Source: Metallyticus violacea
Lineage: Eukaryota; Arthropoda; Insecta; Mantodea; Metallyticidae
Reading direction: 5' to 3'
DNA: 64,000 bases
Assembly (NCBI GenBank): GCA_030762175.1
Contig: CM060833.1
Coordinates: forward strand, 72,021,501 to 72,085,500
A model generated the notes under the pieces. It was not told the DNA's origin. It ran no database searches and saw only the letters and a list, made by a program, of their open reading frames with translations. How positions within the stretch are numbered: the stretch's first letter is position 1; every line of letters starts with the position of its first letter. Below, piece by piece: positions 35,671 through 46,289 of this stretch. The position numbers and the translations under genes were made by a program.

Positions 35671-35966
35671 GTTTTTATACCACCACGGGTGGCCGAGGTC
35701 GTTAAGGCGCGGACTCGTGAGTGGGAGGTCTGGGGTTCCAATCCTCCAGGGCCGTTCTCCCTGACTGAGGTTTTTTTTCGGGTTTTCCTCAGTCCTCATA
35801 AATGGCAAATGCCGGAGGGATATCCTAAACTTAAGTTTGGAATGTTTCCGTCTTAAGAAATCCCTTCCCAATATATCGTTTAGTTTCATGTATCTTTAGT
35901 TTTCACCACCTGTAGTGCCTCAGTAGTAAAAACAGGCGTTAAACCCCATTAAATTTTTGTTTTTAT
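35671..35966 (+). mobile_element. SINE-2 copy, near full length, 8-bp TSD
   Basis: The head CCACGGGTGGCCGAGGTCG then TTAAGGCG has a good Leu/Ser-type A box, and GGGGTTCCAATCC is the B box. The body CCCTGACTGAGG, CTCAGTCCTCATAAATGG and CCTAAACTTAAG leads to the 3' motif AAAAACAGGCGTTAAACCCC. GTTTTTAT at 35671-35678 and 35959-35966 flanks it. This is the most complete plus-strand copy of the family in the window. Confidence 0.9.
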
Positions 35967-38042
35967 TGTGGTATCTATTTGTTTGGGCATTGTGCGGCAG
36001 CAGAATAGAATAGAATAGAATTTTTTAAGCCTCTCCTTAACGGTTAGGACTAAATTATCGAACACAAGAAATGTTAACGAGCCTAAAAACACTTATCTTT
36101 TCAGGGTGGGCATTGAAAATATTTGCTGTTTGTTTCCGCACAGGCATATTCTTTTCCATTATCTTAAACCCAGTACAATAAAACTGAAATATTAGCATTA
36201 TGTTGTTTACCAAGTAATGCTTTTTCTGTTTACTTAGATAAGTGCATAGAGTTTTTATTCTGATTGATGAATTTTCTGTTATGTCTCTATTCCTCTCTGG
36301 AAACTTCTTGAAAGTTAGGAATACAATGAATTGGGTTTGTAGTGAATTCGTTAAGTGCGCGACTCATTAGGTTTGAGCCTTTAGTTGGTGCTAGTGTGGT
36401 ACTGAAAATGGAGTACTAAAATAATAGTAACAGTAATGTAATATTAATAATAATAATAATTATAATAAATTTATTTTGACTGGCGAATTTAAGATCTAAG
36501 GTCCTCTCTTACGCTTCACCAGGGACAATTACGATTTCAGCACATACAATACAAATATTGACATTACCTGTATTGTATATGTAATGACAATTTGAGCATA
36601 ATGTTTGTTAATTGCTGCATTCTCCTAATAAACAATCTTCGAGCAACATTCCAAATCGTCGTTGTGACCGGCGGTCCTTGATGTGAGACTGTAGAGAGTT
36701 CCAGAGACATCTGTGAAGGATGAAGAACTAGTGAAAGATTCAGTGTGAGGGTATAGAGAGAATGGAATTATTATTCGATCAGGTGTTTAAATTATAATGA
36801 GAAGGCAAAAGGTTTGAAAGGATCTAAAAATAGTGAGGAGTTAACATGCATAGAATTCGACCCAGAAGAGTGAGGGAGTCCTTCTAGCATCCAGTCAATG
36901 CCAGGATAGCAGTACAAATGTTTCGATTTACATAGAAAGTATATTTTAATAAACCTTTAGAGAATTAAGGATAAGTTTTTTTTAATAAGTCAAATAATGT
37001 TTTTCACCTGGTATATTCGTAACATTGAACATTGCTTACGAGAAGCAACAATAGTGCGGATGTGATTTAATTAAATTTACTTATAACCTTTTCTACACAC
37101 GTTTAGCTAGCCATATTATCAAAATGCGATACGCCTTTTAGTAATTTATTTTTATATTGGTTAGAAAAGCATTTAACCTAGTCATGCTTCTCAAGTCACC
37201 CTTCAACTGATGACATATCAGTTGTTAATGACTACAATGACGAATGACGATATGCAAGAGATTGAGAATATGTGGTACATGAAGAAAAATAACTGACTTA
37301 TATGGCGACAAATAATTTGATAAAGTGTAACGAGTAAAGATTTAGTATAGAACGTCTTTAAAAAAATTCCCGATTTTCAATAGCTCATCATTGGCGTTTT
37401 CAAAATGCTATAAAATCTCTTTATTTTCTAAAATATCGGACTAAATGTGACAGTAAGGCACTGAACAGCGGTTAACTGGCTTATTGTGTTAGTTACATAA
37501 CACAGGAGGCAACCCCCTAATTGTGCGGCGTAATGAATATGGTGACGGATGCAGTATCAGATTCGACACTATACTTACTGCCCACCATCACTAAAATATA
37601 AACATAATATAACATGTCTGTTACAAACGTCATAATATTTATGTATTATAGTTAGTGATGGACATACCATGTATGTATATGTTAATAATACGTTATAATT
37701 GTAACCTGTAAATTGTACGTTAACAAAAGTGAAAACTCCTTGGTGTTTTGTTACGGAAGCTAGGAAAGTCAAAAAGAGATTCATAAAATCTGTATTCAGA
37801 GGAAGTAACCAGAGGGTCGCTGTGTGAATCCCCTTTCTTTTTTAAAAGGACAACTGCTGCAGGGTTAATAAACTCAAGAACTTTTAAGTTCATTAAAGGG
37901 ATCTGATCCGACCGCTGGTTGTACGGTAGCCTTTTAAATTAGTTAATGTCGACAAAATGTTTAAACTTTCGAATAACAACGAATGATGAATATGGCAGGT
38001 GAACTTTAACCAAGCAGTGACCTTTTAACAGTAAGTTTTACA
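35967..38042. other. Intergenic sequence, minor repeats only
   Basis: A short (TAGAA)n run lies at 36003-36021 and a short AAT run near 36443-36470. The segment 37365-37430 resembles 5990-6060. No gene is recognised. Confidence 0.5.
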
Positions 38043-38519
38043 TGTCTAAAGAAAAGTGGGAGCGTCTCCCAACCGACGATTTTTTACTTGAATTTAAGGA
38101 GGCGGTCGCTCCCTTGCGGTATTCAGTTCGCATTTGCTCATTACTCAGGAGCAGTCGTAGGTTCATGTTGCTGAGGCACGCAGTTATAAGATCTACACGC
38201 GGTAAGATACACGCAGTTCGCAGTACTTTAAAATTTCGACTTTCAATTTCACACGCCAGGCACTCATCTATAAGTTTCACAGGCGGCAAATACGGTTGTA
38301 TGGGCGTAGCTAAGTCTATCGTAAGCAAAACACCAGCGGACGCGTAAGATTTTCGATATAATAAAATATTAACATATATTATGTCGCATCGCGTGATTAT
38401 TTACACTATAGAAACCCTCTCCCAATACCGTTGAGTACGAGTCGACAAAACAGCAGAATTCACCCTGAGAAATTGTTGTCATTGAAGCAACACAGCAACG
38501 ACCTATAATCAATCTATCA
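38043..38519 (+). mobile_element. Possible LTR remnant (solo or 5' LTR)
   Basis: This segment lies immediately upstream of a tRNA-Lys primer-binding site and so sits where a 5' LTR would be. It could run from TGT (38043) to TATCA (38519), about 477 bp. An AT-rich GATATAATAAAATATT (about 38355-38370) could hold TATA and poly-A signals. It is less AT-rich than its flanks and open on both strands for about 100 codons. I find no second LTR and no gag/pol, so the left border is a guess. Confidence 0.35.
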
Positions 38520-38524
38520 AAATT

Positions 38525-38538
38525 TGGCGCCCAACGTG
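38525..38538 (+). promoter_or_regulatory. Retrotransposon primer-binding site, tRNA-Lys type
   Basis: TGGCGCCCAACGTG is complementary to the 3' end of insect tRNA-Lys including CCA. Many Gypsy-type insect elements use this primer. The match is 14 bp, then diverges. Confidence 0.6.
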
Positions 38539-40404
38539 ACTGCTATACAAAACCGTTTCAGGTCTTATGAATTGGGTTTTTATATTTTTATTTATTTATT
38601 TTGTGTTAAAGCATCTCATAACTCCGTAACCGGGATTGGTTTTACTCGTCCCTACCGATTACTCCAAAGAAGCACTTCCGTCCGTTGTTGTGTGCCATTA
38701 TTTCGAATGCAAGCTTCATTAATCTCTTGCGTAGTGGTCCTTTAGAAACTTATTCGCTTTACTTATAAATATGAACAGGAAGAGCTTAAATTAACTACCT
38801 CAAAATGTTTTTAAGACCTTTTTACAATCTGTGAAAATATTGCGGTGCACATTTCCCCAACTTAATAGGTACATTTAATGTTTTCCGCATTTTTCTGCTA
38901 TACAAATCATGTACTAAAGTACATAAAACATTTCGAAATATTCATCATTAATAGATATTATGCAATAAGTCGAAGAAAAAAAAGAGCTACATAACATAAA
39001 ACATATAGTGCTTTCTTAAGAGCTACCTATATATAAAAAACTTACCTCCATTTAATTTATATATTTTTCTCAGAATAGTAACACTGAAATTTCAAGGCGA
39101 TGCAATTCATTACACTGCATGGGAAACAAGTTTTGGAAGGACGTAATTTTTAATTAAATCAGATAATCGTTCGTTCCTTTCGTGACAAAATGGTGCTGTA
39201 CAAATTGGGTTGTTTGATTGATGATATAACCCTGGAGTATGACAGTTACCACTGTTCGGTTGTGAAGAAGCAATCTCTCAAATAAGGAGGTAAGTGAGAA
39301 GTGGGCAAAAGCACGTGATGATATTTACATCACAAAACAAACTGGAAATTTTCTTTGACAAGAGAATTCCCTAGCAAAAAATTCGTGTGTGACAAACATG
39401 GCTCCAAAATAGATTAGTCGCGCTCAGTGAGAAACATTTGTTATAGTTTTTTTAGGGTCGAATACTGAAGAGACCGCATGTGAACTTCGGCGATAGAGAA
39501 ATATAATTCTGGGTAGGAATGGTTGTCTGGTTGATTTTGGCTCTCATCATCTCGGCCTGTGCAAAAGGATATGACGTTCACAAGGCGAGGTCTCAATTGA
39601 AATTACTAGCCTACTTTGAAGGTGATTTTTGAGAGCTGGGTGTTTTATATGTAACCGTAACATATCTTGTTGATCACTACGGTTTTTTAGAGAATTCATA
39701 TATTAACAGAGTGTACTGATAAAGTTATGGCAATTTCAGGAAAAATTAGTGCTCAGAAACATACTAAGGTTCCCATATTTTATAATGTAATTCACCAGAT
39801 GGAAATTATTTAGAATAAAAATTCAAGAAGTCTATTTAGGATTCTGATAAATGAAAATGTAAATTATATATGCTATCCTTTGGAAAATGTATCTCAGAGT
39901 TTTTCGGGCTTTAACAAGACTTTACCTCGATAAATTTGTTAAAGCTAAATTAGCACAAATTTTCTGTGACTACATCCGGGGTGAGCAATTCATATGGAGT
40001 GATCAAATGAAATCCGTCCGGTTCCCTGTTACTCGCTTAGCTGTGCGTATCAATCAGCCGTTGTAGGAAAGCAACTATATAAAGCATCAGACCCCAGTAG
40101 GCTTGGGCAAATATGTCGCCAATTCCGAACCCGTCAAAAGTGAATCAACGCATGTGATTCAATTTTTTACAGCGCCGAGAAAAATTTTCGTCGCATGAAT
40201 GCCGTGTATTATGAAAAACGTGTATCGAAGACAACAGTGAAGGACTATACACGGATGTTTCGGACAGGACATCAAGAAACAGCCGACCTTACACGCCTGT
40301 GAACAAGAAATTATATTAAAAACCCTGTACCTGCCCGGCAAGATATAACGAGACGACCAAGGCAAGATATATGAACGAGTGATCTGCTTTTTAGAGCAAA
40401 TTAA
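38539..40404. other. Intergenic sequence; no gag/pol seen
   Basis: No retroviral-type protein follows the primer-binding site. Around 40185-40270 one frame reads VSKTTVKDYTRMFRTGHQET, which vaguely recalls a transposase helix-turn-helix, but I do not rely on it. Confidence 0.45.
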
Positions 40405-42960
40405 GATAGCCATCTTGAAAGTCCGCGGAATAACTCATTAAGAAACGCTAATAGAAATAGTGTTAAATGAACGAGGAACGCTTATTTGTATACTAACAGA
40501 AACAAGCATAATTTAAAAGGGAATTAATAAATTACATAATGTTTCACAGTAGTGTCTCTAAAAACATAAAAGCTTCTCCAGGAGTAGCAAAAGTCTTAAG
40601 AAAAAATGGAAAACTAGAATACATAGTTACAATTTTATTAATTATAAAATTATAAATATAAGAATCAAAACCCCCAGTGAAAATTCACAGGAATACAATC
40701 TGTAAAACGGATTATATAGTAATAAGTGGAGAGTTTAATGCCGGAATAAGTAACTATCCAATTGGAAAATTACTAAGAACAAATGGAGAACATGTTCTTA
40801 ATGAAAATGGTAAAATATTAAATAATTTTGCACTGTTTAACGAATAACAAATACATTTATTGTCACAAAGAAACACACGAGTACACACGAACAGCATGAG
40901 GCAGTAAATTGATTATAGACTACATATTAACCAATAAGAAAGTTAACTCTATATGTTACAGACACAAGGATCTATAGAGGATAGGTCGTTTACACATATC
41001 ACTATTTCTTATTGACAAAAATAAACCTCCCAGCAAAATGGAGACATGAGAAAATAAATAACACAACCCAAACCATTCAAGACTCGTCTGGTACAGCAAG
41101 GCAGTATAAGGAAATTCTACAACACAGGACTTCGAAGTTATCTGGACCATGGAGCATTAAGCGCAAATATAGATACAGAATGATAAGATTTAAAAGAATT
41201 AATTTTGAGAGTAGCAAATGAAGTACTTGAAAAAGAAAAAAATGAAAAGTAAGAAAATGGACCAACGAAATGAAAAAATAATTGAAGAAAATAAAGCGGC
41301 ATACAGAAAATACAATCCCAATTAGAAGATGATAGAATGGACTACAAATACAAGCGCGTGAAAGCAAAACAGGCACTAAGAAAAATAAATAGTGAAAGCT
41401 GGACAAATCCAGTAAGCAATTCTGAACATGATTTTCATGGCCTCAAAACATGGTATGTAATGTAATGAAACATCTAAGTATGAGTGAGAGAGATACATTA
41501 AATATAAGCAATATAGCCCAGAAACAATGGTTACAACATAACGAAAATTGTGGTCAAATAAAGAACAAATCACAAACAAGGAAAAGAAGATAATGTATAG
41601 ATGTGGATCCTAGAAATTTCCAAGAATTATGAGATATTTTAAAAATATTTAAGAATAAAACATGTTCTGAAGATGATAATATAAACATGGAATTAATAAA
41701 ATTTGCACCATTAGAAATAAAATTGCACTTTCTCAAAACGATTAATATGTGTTGCAGCACTTATAAAATACCTAAGGAATGGTACAAAGGATTGGTAATA
41801 CCAACATTTAAAAAAGGAAACCAAGTTGGTTACAATAATTATTGAGAAACTTGCTTACTCAATTCGGTTCATAATATATACTATAAAATAACAACCAGAT
41901 GAATAAATCAAATAATTGAGGCTCTGCTAGGGAAAGAAAAGAGTGCTCTCGCACGGATTGCATTTTGTAATGTAGCAATTGATAGAGTGAAAAAAGAGAA
42001 TATATTTATTGGTTATGAAAAAGCGTTTGATAAAGTTTTAAAAAATAAACTTTGGACCATAATAAAAGATAGAGGATATCCAACACACAGCACTAAAATA
42101 ATATACAAATCACATCATATGTACCTACAATTTTTTTGGTAGTGTTTAACGCCCGTTTTTACTACAGGGGCACCACAGGCGGTGGACACACTTATGATAC
42201 ATGAAATGAAATGAAATATTGCGAAAGGATATTTTTTTTTAAGGAAGAAAGCGTCCCAGGCCTAAGTTTAGGGTACCTCCCCGGTATTTGCCATTTGTGA
42301 GGACTGAGGAACATCTGGAAAAAAAAAAAAACCAGTCAGTGAGGACGGTGCTGGCCGGATTCGAACCCAGACCTCCCGCTCACTAGTCTGTGCCTGAACG
42401 ACCTCGGCAACCCGTGGCGGTCGCACCGACAATGGGAGAGGACTTAGTTACATAATCAAAATTAACAAGTGAGCAAAGTAAGGCTGTCAACTTTTCTCAG
42501 CTTTATTCTGTGTGTATGTGTATGCAAAATCATAAATGAATGATGATAAAATTTAGATAAACGTTTTAAGATAAATTGTATCAACTTAGATATAAAACTT
42601 TGTCGAGGACGACCATGTATGCTTACTACAACACAGGATAATGTTCAGAAAGCTATTATACAATCAGATAAAATAGGGAAACAATACAAGTTAAATATTT
42701 AGTATATATAATAACTAAAACAATGGCATTCCAGGGGAAAAGGTAAAATAGTGCTTAATAATAATAAAATCGTAGAACAGTCAACAGTTTCAATTATAGC
42801 TTCCTGTATCCCCAAATCTGTTTTTTCTGTTATTCTGGGGGTAAACTAAAGAAGAAAGTGTAAAAATCAAACGATGTATTAATGAAACTAAAATTATTCT
42901 GGAGGATAGTGAATGAATTTTTATTTAAGTGCCAAAGATATAGTAGACAGCGGATGCGGC
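40405..42960 (+). pseudogene. APE-type LINE polyprotein pseudogene, split by SINE-2
   Basis: An endonuclease/reverse transcriptase of this kind copies LINE RNA at a nick. In order: RGTLICILTET (endonuclease, about 40480); DYIVISGEFNAGI (about 40705); NGEHVLNENGKILNNFALFN (40785-40850); PAKWRHEK; then RT: INMELIKFAPLE (about 41685), IPKEWYKGLVIPTFKKGN (about 41770-41830), FIGYEKAFDKV (about 42015, with G where D is usual) and RGYPTHSTKII. After the SINE-2 insert come IIKINK, then FVEDDHV (about 42603), corresponding to the catalytic FADD block, and KTMAFQGK. Numerous stops and frameshifts are present. I cannot separate an RTE-like from a Jockey-like clade by eye. Confidence 0.85.
42123..42432 (-). 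mobile_element. SINE-2 copy inserted in the LINE
   Basis: The element is 42131-42424 on the minus strand. The left T-tract and GTTTAACGCCCGTTTTTACT are its 3' end; GGATTCGAACCCAGACC is the B box and ACGACCTCGGCAACCCGTGG the A-box region at the right. ACCTACAA (42123-42130) and ACCGACAA (42425-42432) look like a target duplication with one change. LINE reverse transcriptase sequence continues on both sides, confirming insertion into an existing LINE. Confidence 0.9.
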
Positions 42961-43685
42961 AGTTTCAGAAACCCAATTTTTAAAATGAGATATATGATTT
43001 ATTTTCAAGTTTTATTGTTTCAGCTTACAGCTTCTGTTCATCTTATTACTGGCTAGAAGCGGCGCCTATAGCGAAAATGTGGCATTTCATTAATATCAAT
43101 ACATTCTAAACAGTTGTGAAAACGTTTGTATTTAAATTGCCAATAATATTAAACACGTAATGTAACAATAAAGTAATACCATATTAATATAGAACGTAAT
43201 TATTTTAAATAATACATGCACCTAAATAAATGATATTATCTCGGAATATATGTTTTCGAATTTTGTACTGAATTGTTTAGCCCATTCTGTATTATAATAT
43301 TTAGAAAGGAGATAATTATCAATAATATGATGTTTTATGCCGCGTTCATGCAAACCGGAAAATGTAATTACATCAAGTTCTAATTAAAAGTCAAATACCT
43401 ACACATAGATATACGAAGTTGTATTTCGTATTTTAATTGAAACTGTAGCTGTTTAATTACTGTGTTTAATAATATGTTCACATTTTTACAGCTTCACCTG
43501 ATCATTCATACCTGCTGCAAACAAGACAATCTAAGATATATTCTCTTATGTATTTTGTATTGCGTAAAATTGGCTAGTTTCCTGTGCGATTGCAATGTAC
43601 AACAACGTTAAAATATTTTCATATGATTTTGAGCTTTGGCAATTGAACTGCATTTTAAAACATTTAAACCCTCATCAAATACAAC
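42961..43685. other. Intergenic sequence, nothing recognised
   Basis: AT-rich; no support for any feature. Confidence 0.6.
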
Positions 43686-43686
<1 letters not shown>

Positions 43687-43749
<63 letters not shown>

Positions 43750-43759
43750 GTTGTTGTTT
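43687..43759. repeat. (TTA)n microsatellite with (TTG)n end
   Basis: About 21 TTA units, then TTG units. The poly-Leu frame is an artefact. Confidence 0.96.
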
Positions 43760-43769
43760 AGATTGGAAT

Positions 43770-44050
43770 GGATGGCTCAGGTGGTATCGCTTGGAATTCG
43801 CATTCGGTAGGTCTTGAGTTCAAATCCATATGGCGGTCATCCTGACTGAATGTGTTCATGGTTTTTCCATGGTTGTTTAGGCAAATGGATCTTTCCTTTC
43901 CTTGCAATTCCGCACTCCCATTCCGTTTGTACTACAGTAGGGTCGAAAGACGAGATGGGCTGATGTGTGTGCGGCTTCTGCCCCTGCGCTTGGTGTCCTT
44001 CACTACCTCCCTTCCCCTCGGAGGTGTCACGGGCGTAAGCACAAACGAAC
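43770..44050 (+). mobile_element. SINE-3-like copy, plus strand
   Basis: GATGGCTCAGGTGGTATCGC is an A-box-like start and GAGTTCAAATCC a B box. The body (TTTCCATGGTTGTTTAGGC, TTTCCTTTCCTTGCAATTCC, GAGATGGGCTGATGTGTG) aligns with the reverse complement of the SINE-3 copy near 59.5 kb. The head is adjacent to the TTA microsatellite, and no target duplication is clear. Confidence 0.65.
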
Positions 44051-44334
44051 AATCCTTGAGCATAGCTGAAATTCTGAAAATTCCTCCTCTATAACCCTAA
44101 GGATGTTTTAGGAGCAAGAATCGATAGCTCTTAACTGCTTCTTAAATTTACAGGAACATAAATTATGATTAGGTGTTATATAAGTGCAAAATCAAGCGGT
44201 TATCTATCATTGTTGAGTCCAAAGACAGGAGCATTGAAGCCACAGCTCTTTATGGGCTACTTTTATTTTGATTTTACCATATTTAAAAAAAATTTAAGCA
44301 CGAAGAATTATCGAACTTCGATCATCACGTTTAG

Positions 44335-44490
44335 GGAAGTCGCTTCACCACGGATATTCGGTCATCCGTGCCGACGCCCTAACCAATTGAATTACAGTGT
44401 TCTCCAAATACGTGACCCAGAATCTCTCTCATCTGAGTCTATATATTCCGAAGACTCTCTGGGATTTTCTCTACTGTGAGAGATTTATTT
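44335..44490 (-). mobile_element. tRNA-like element with leader, minus strand (pair A)
   Basis: On the minus strand a leader of about 85 nt begins AAATAAATCTCTCACAGTAG, includes GGAATATATAGACTCAG, and leads to an A-box-like TAATTCAATTGGTTAGGGCG then GGCACGGATGACCG. The B box is not obvious. It matches the plus-strand unit at 44745-44935 in both leader and tRNA-like parts. Confidence 0.55.
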
Positions 44491-44605
44491 CCTTAGAGGA
44501 GATTCGAAATGCTACGAATATATTTTACTTAGCTCTCTAGTTTAACCAACCATCTGCTATATAATGATTAATTTATACATACTATATGTATGTATATATG
44601 TAAGT

Positions 44606-44642
44606 ATGTGTGTGTGTGTGTTGTGTGTGTGTGTGTGTGTGA
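44606..44642. repeat. (GT)n microsatellite
   Basis: About 18 GT units with one missing base. Confidence 0.93.
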
Positions 44643-44744
44643 CTCTTTCACACTAGTGGTATGAAAAACATAAGTTGGAAAGAAAAAGAGGAATCAAAAA
44701 TGAAAAATTCGGGTCACGGGTCAAAATAACTCGTAGACTATAAA

Positions 44745-44935
44745 GGAATAAATCTCTCACAGTACAGAAAATCGTAGGAGATCTAGTCTACCGGATATAT
44801 AGAAGTAGATATGAAACATTCGTAGTTCTATGCTCGGAGGACACGGTAGCTCAGTTGGTTAGAGCTTAGGCACGGAAGGCCAAAATAACGCGGTTCGAAT
44901 CTTGGCTGTGGCCCAAATTGTTCAAGTCTAATGCT
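44745..44935 (+). mobile_element. tRNA-like element with leader, plus strand (pair B)
   Basis: The leader begins AATAAATCTCTCACAGTACA and includes CGGATATATAGAAG. Then comes ACACGGTAGCTCAGTTGGTT with AGAGC (A box) and GCGGTTCGAATCTTGG (B box). The unit is inverted relative to 44335-44490, head to head across about 255 bp. A tRNA gene is unlikely: acceptor-stem pairing is not evident and the leader is shared as in a repeat. Confidence 0.6.
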
Positions 44936-45357
44936 TCATTTCCAACTAATGTCGTACTCAAGGCTATGTGAAAACATTATTTATATACAGGTGTTTCAAA
45001 AATAATTTTTAAAACTTTTGTAGCGCGTTCCTAACTCCAAAATTAGAAAAAATAAGTCCTCATAAATGTTTGCCAGGAAATCCTTAATTTTGTAGTTGTT
45101 AATGAAAGTTTACTTCAACGCGTTTCAAGATACAATTTAACAACTTAAGTTCGTAACCGAAAATAAAACTGATTTTGTTGGATAATCGAATGATGTTATT
45201 CATACAAGTCTGCTAATGCACTCATCGTATCCTAGATGACCATGTGTTGCGAAGGGGACTTGTTTACATTTGCCATTTGCGTACATTCCTGTTAATTTGT
45301 TTCTCGCGTTTCACTTGTGTTGCATGTTGTGTTTAACCATAGCAGGTTATCCATTTA

Positions 45358-45663
45358 GTGCCCTTGCAAATAAAAAGAACTATGTGGTTTATGCAGAATG
45401 GGCCTTACAACCGCATCGTTCGAGATGCACTGACTGTTATCTACTATGACATATGGATCGGTAGGGGAGAACCATTTCCATGGCCTGCACTTTCACTCGA
45501 TCACAATCCTTTAGATTTTTGTCTGTGCGGCCACCTAAAACAATTGGTTTATACAGCAGACATTCTTAATGAGAGATACTTCATCGCCATGTCGTGGAAG
45601 CCTGCGAAACCATTCTACATCATATGGGGGTATTTGAAAGAGTGCGATAGTTCATGGATCTGA
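45358..45663 (+). pseudogene. Transposase C-terminal remnant
   Basis: The frame reads NGPYNRIVRDALTVIYYD then WIGRGEPFPWPALSLDHNPL, DFCLCGHLKQLVY and LNERYF. This is the region from just after the second catalytic Asp through the third (S.D.NPLDF) in the arthropod group with the WIGR.GP..WP.RSPDL.PLDF signature. The N-terminal helix-turn-helix and first catalytic Asp are absent, consistent with internal deletion. Confidence 0.75.
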
Positions 45664-45751
45664 CGAGTGCCTATGTGTGAAGAGGTTTGAACATTTATTA
45701 TGAGCTTCTCAGTTGACGTTGTATTTATTTGGTTTTTTATTTCTTCTTTTG

Positions 45752-45897
45752 GTAAAATTTCATTAACTACTCAAAAACTAATGATTTCCGGACATACGTT
45801 TATATGGACATTTTTATAGTTTTCGTAAAATTTCATTAATAACTAAAAAACTAAGGATTTCTGGACATATGTTCATATGGATATTTTTTCTTGTTTT
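45752..45897. repeat. 73-bp tandem duplication in the transposon's right end
   Basis: GTAAAATTTCATTAACTACT at 45752 and GTAAAATTTCATTAATAACT at 45825, each continuing through ATTTC(C/T)GGACATA and ATATGGA. Identity is about 85 percent. Confidence 0.88.
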
Positions 45898-46217
45898 GGT
45901 GTGAGGAACCCGCCATCAAGGTTTGTAAAAATGTTTCTGAAACACCTGCATACATCTAATTATTATTCTTATAATAAGTATAGTGAAACAGGTCTCCATA
46001 TCTCTTTTTTGCTACAGCACGAAAGATACGCATCAAGTTGTGTTCTTTCCCCAATTAAATGCTCCATGGCGAAAAGTTACTTAGGAAAAACTCAATGGAA
46101 AAACCTCAGACATGTATAATATGGTTTACAGTAACGAAAATGTAAGTTTGTTATTATGATCAAAAAATTACACAGCTCTCGCTAATATGCTGCTTGAAGA
46201 TCTAGCATTACTAATTA

Positions 46218-46289
46218 AGAAGAAGAACAAGAACAAGCAGAAGAACAAGAACAAGAACAAGAAAAACAAGAAGAACAAGAAGAAAGAAC
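46218..46289. repeat. (AAGAAC)n-type imperfect microsatellite
   Basis: Irregular AAGAAC/AAGAAG units over about 70 bp. Confidence 0.9.

Larger units (their letters stand above)
44986..45952 (+). mobile_element. Tc1/mariner-type element with TIRs, internally deleted
   Basis: CAGGTGTTTCAAAAATAA at 44988 and its inverted partner TTTCTGAAACACCTG ending at 45948 form the ends, with TA nearby on both sides. Subterminal sequences are also inverted copies: the left ATCCTTAATTTTGTAGTTG matches the right CAAAAACTAATGAT-type block. The length is 961 bp, too short for a full transposase. It contains a C-terminal transposase remnant and a 73-bp tandem duplication near the right end. Confidence 0.8.

Noticed and set aside
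40185..40270. A transposase helix-turn-helix fragment (VSKTTVKDYTRMFRTG)
   Set aside because: The resemblance is too short and vague, with no supporting sequence around it.
44834..44912. A functional tRNA gene with A and B boxes
   Set aside because: No convincing acceptor-stem pairing, and the leader plus tRNA-like part are duplicated nearby as a repeat.
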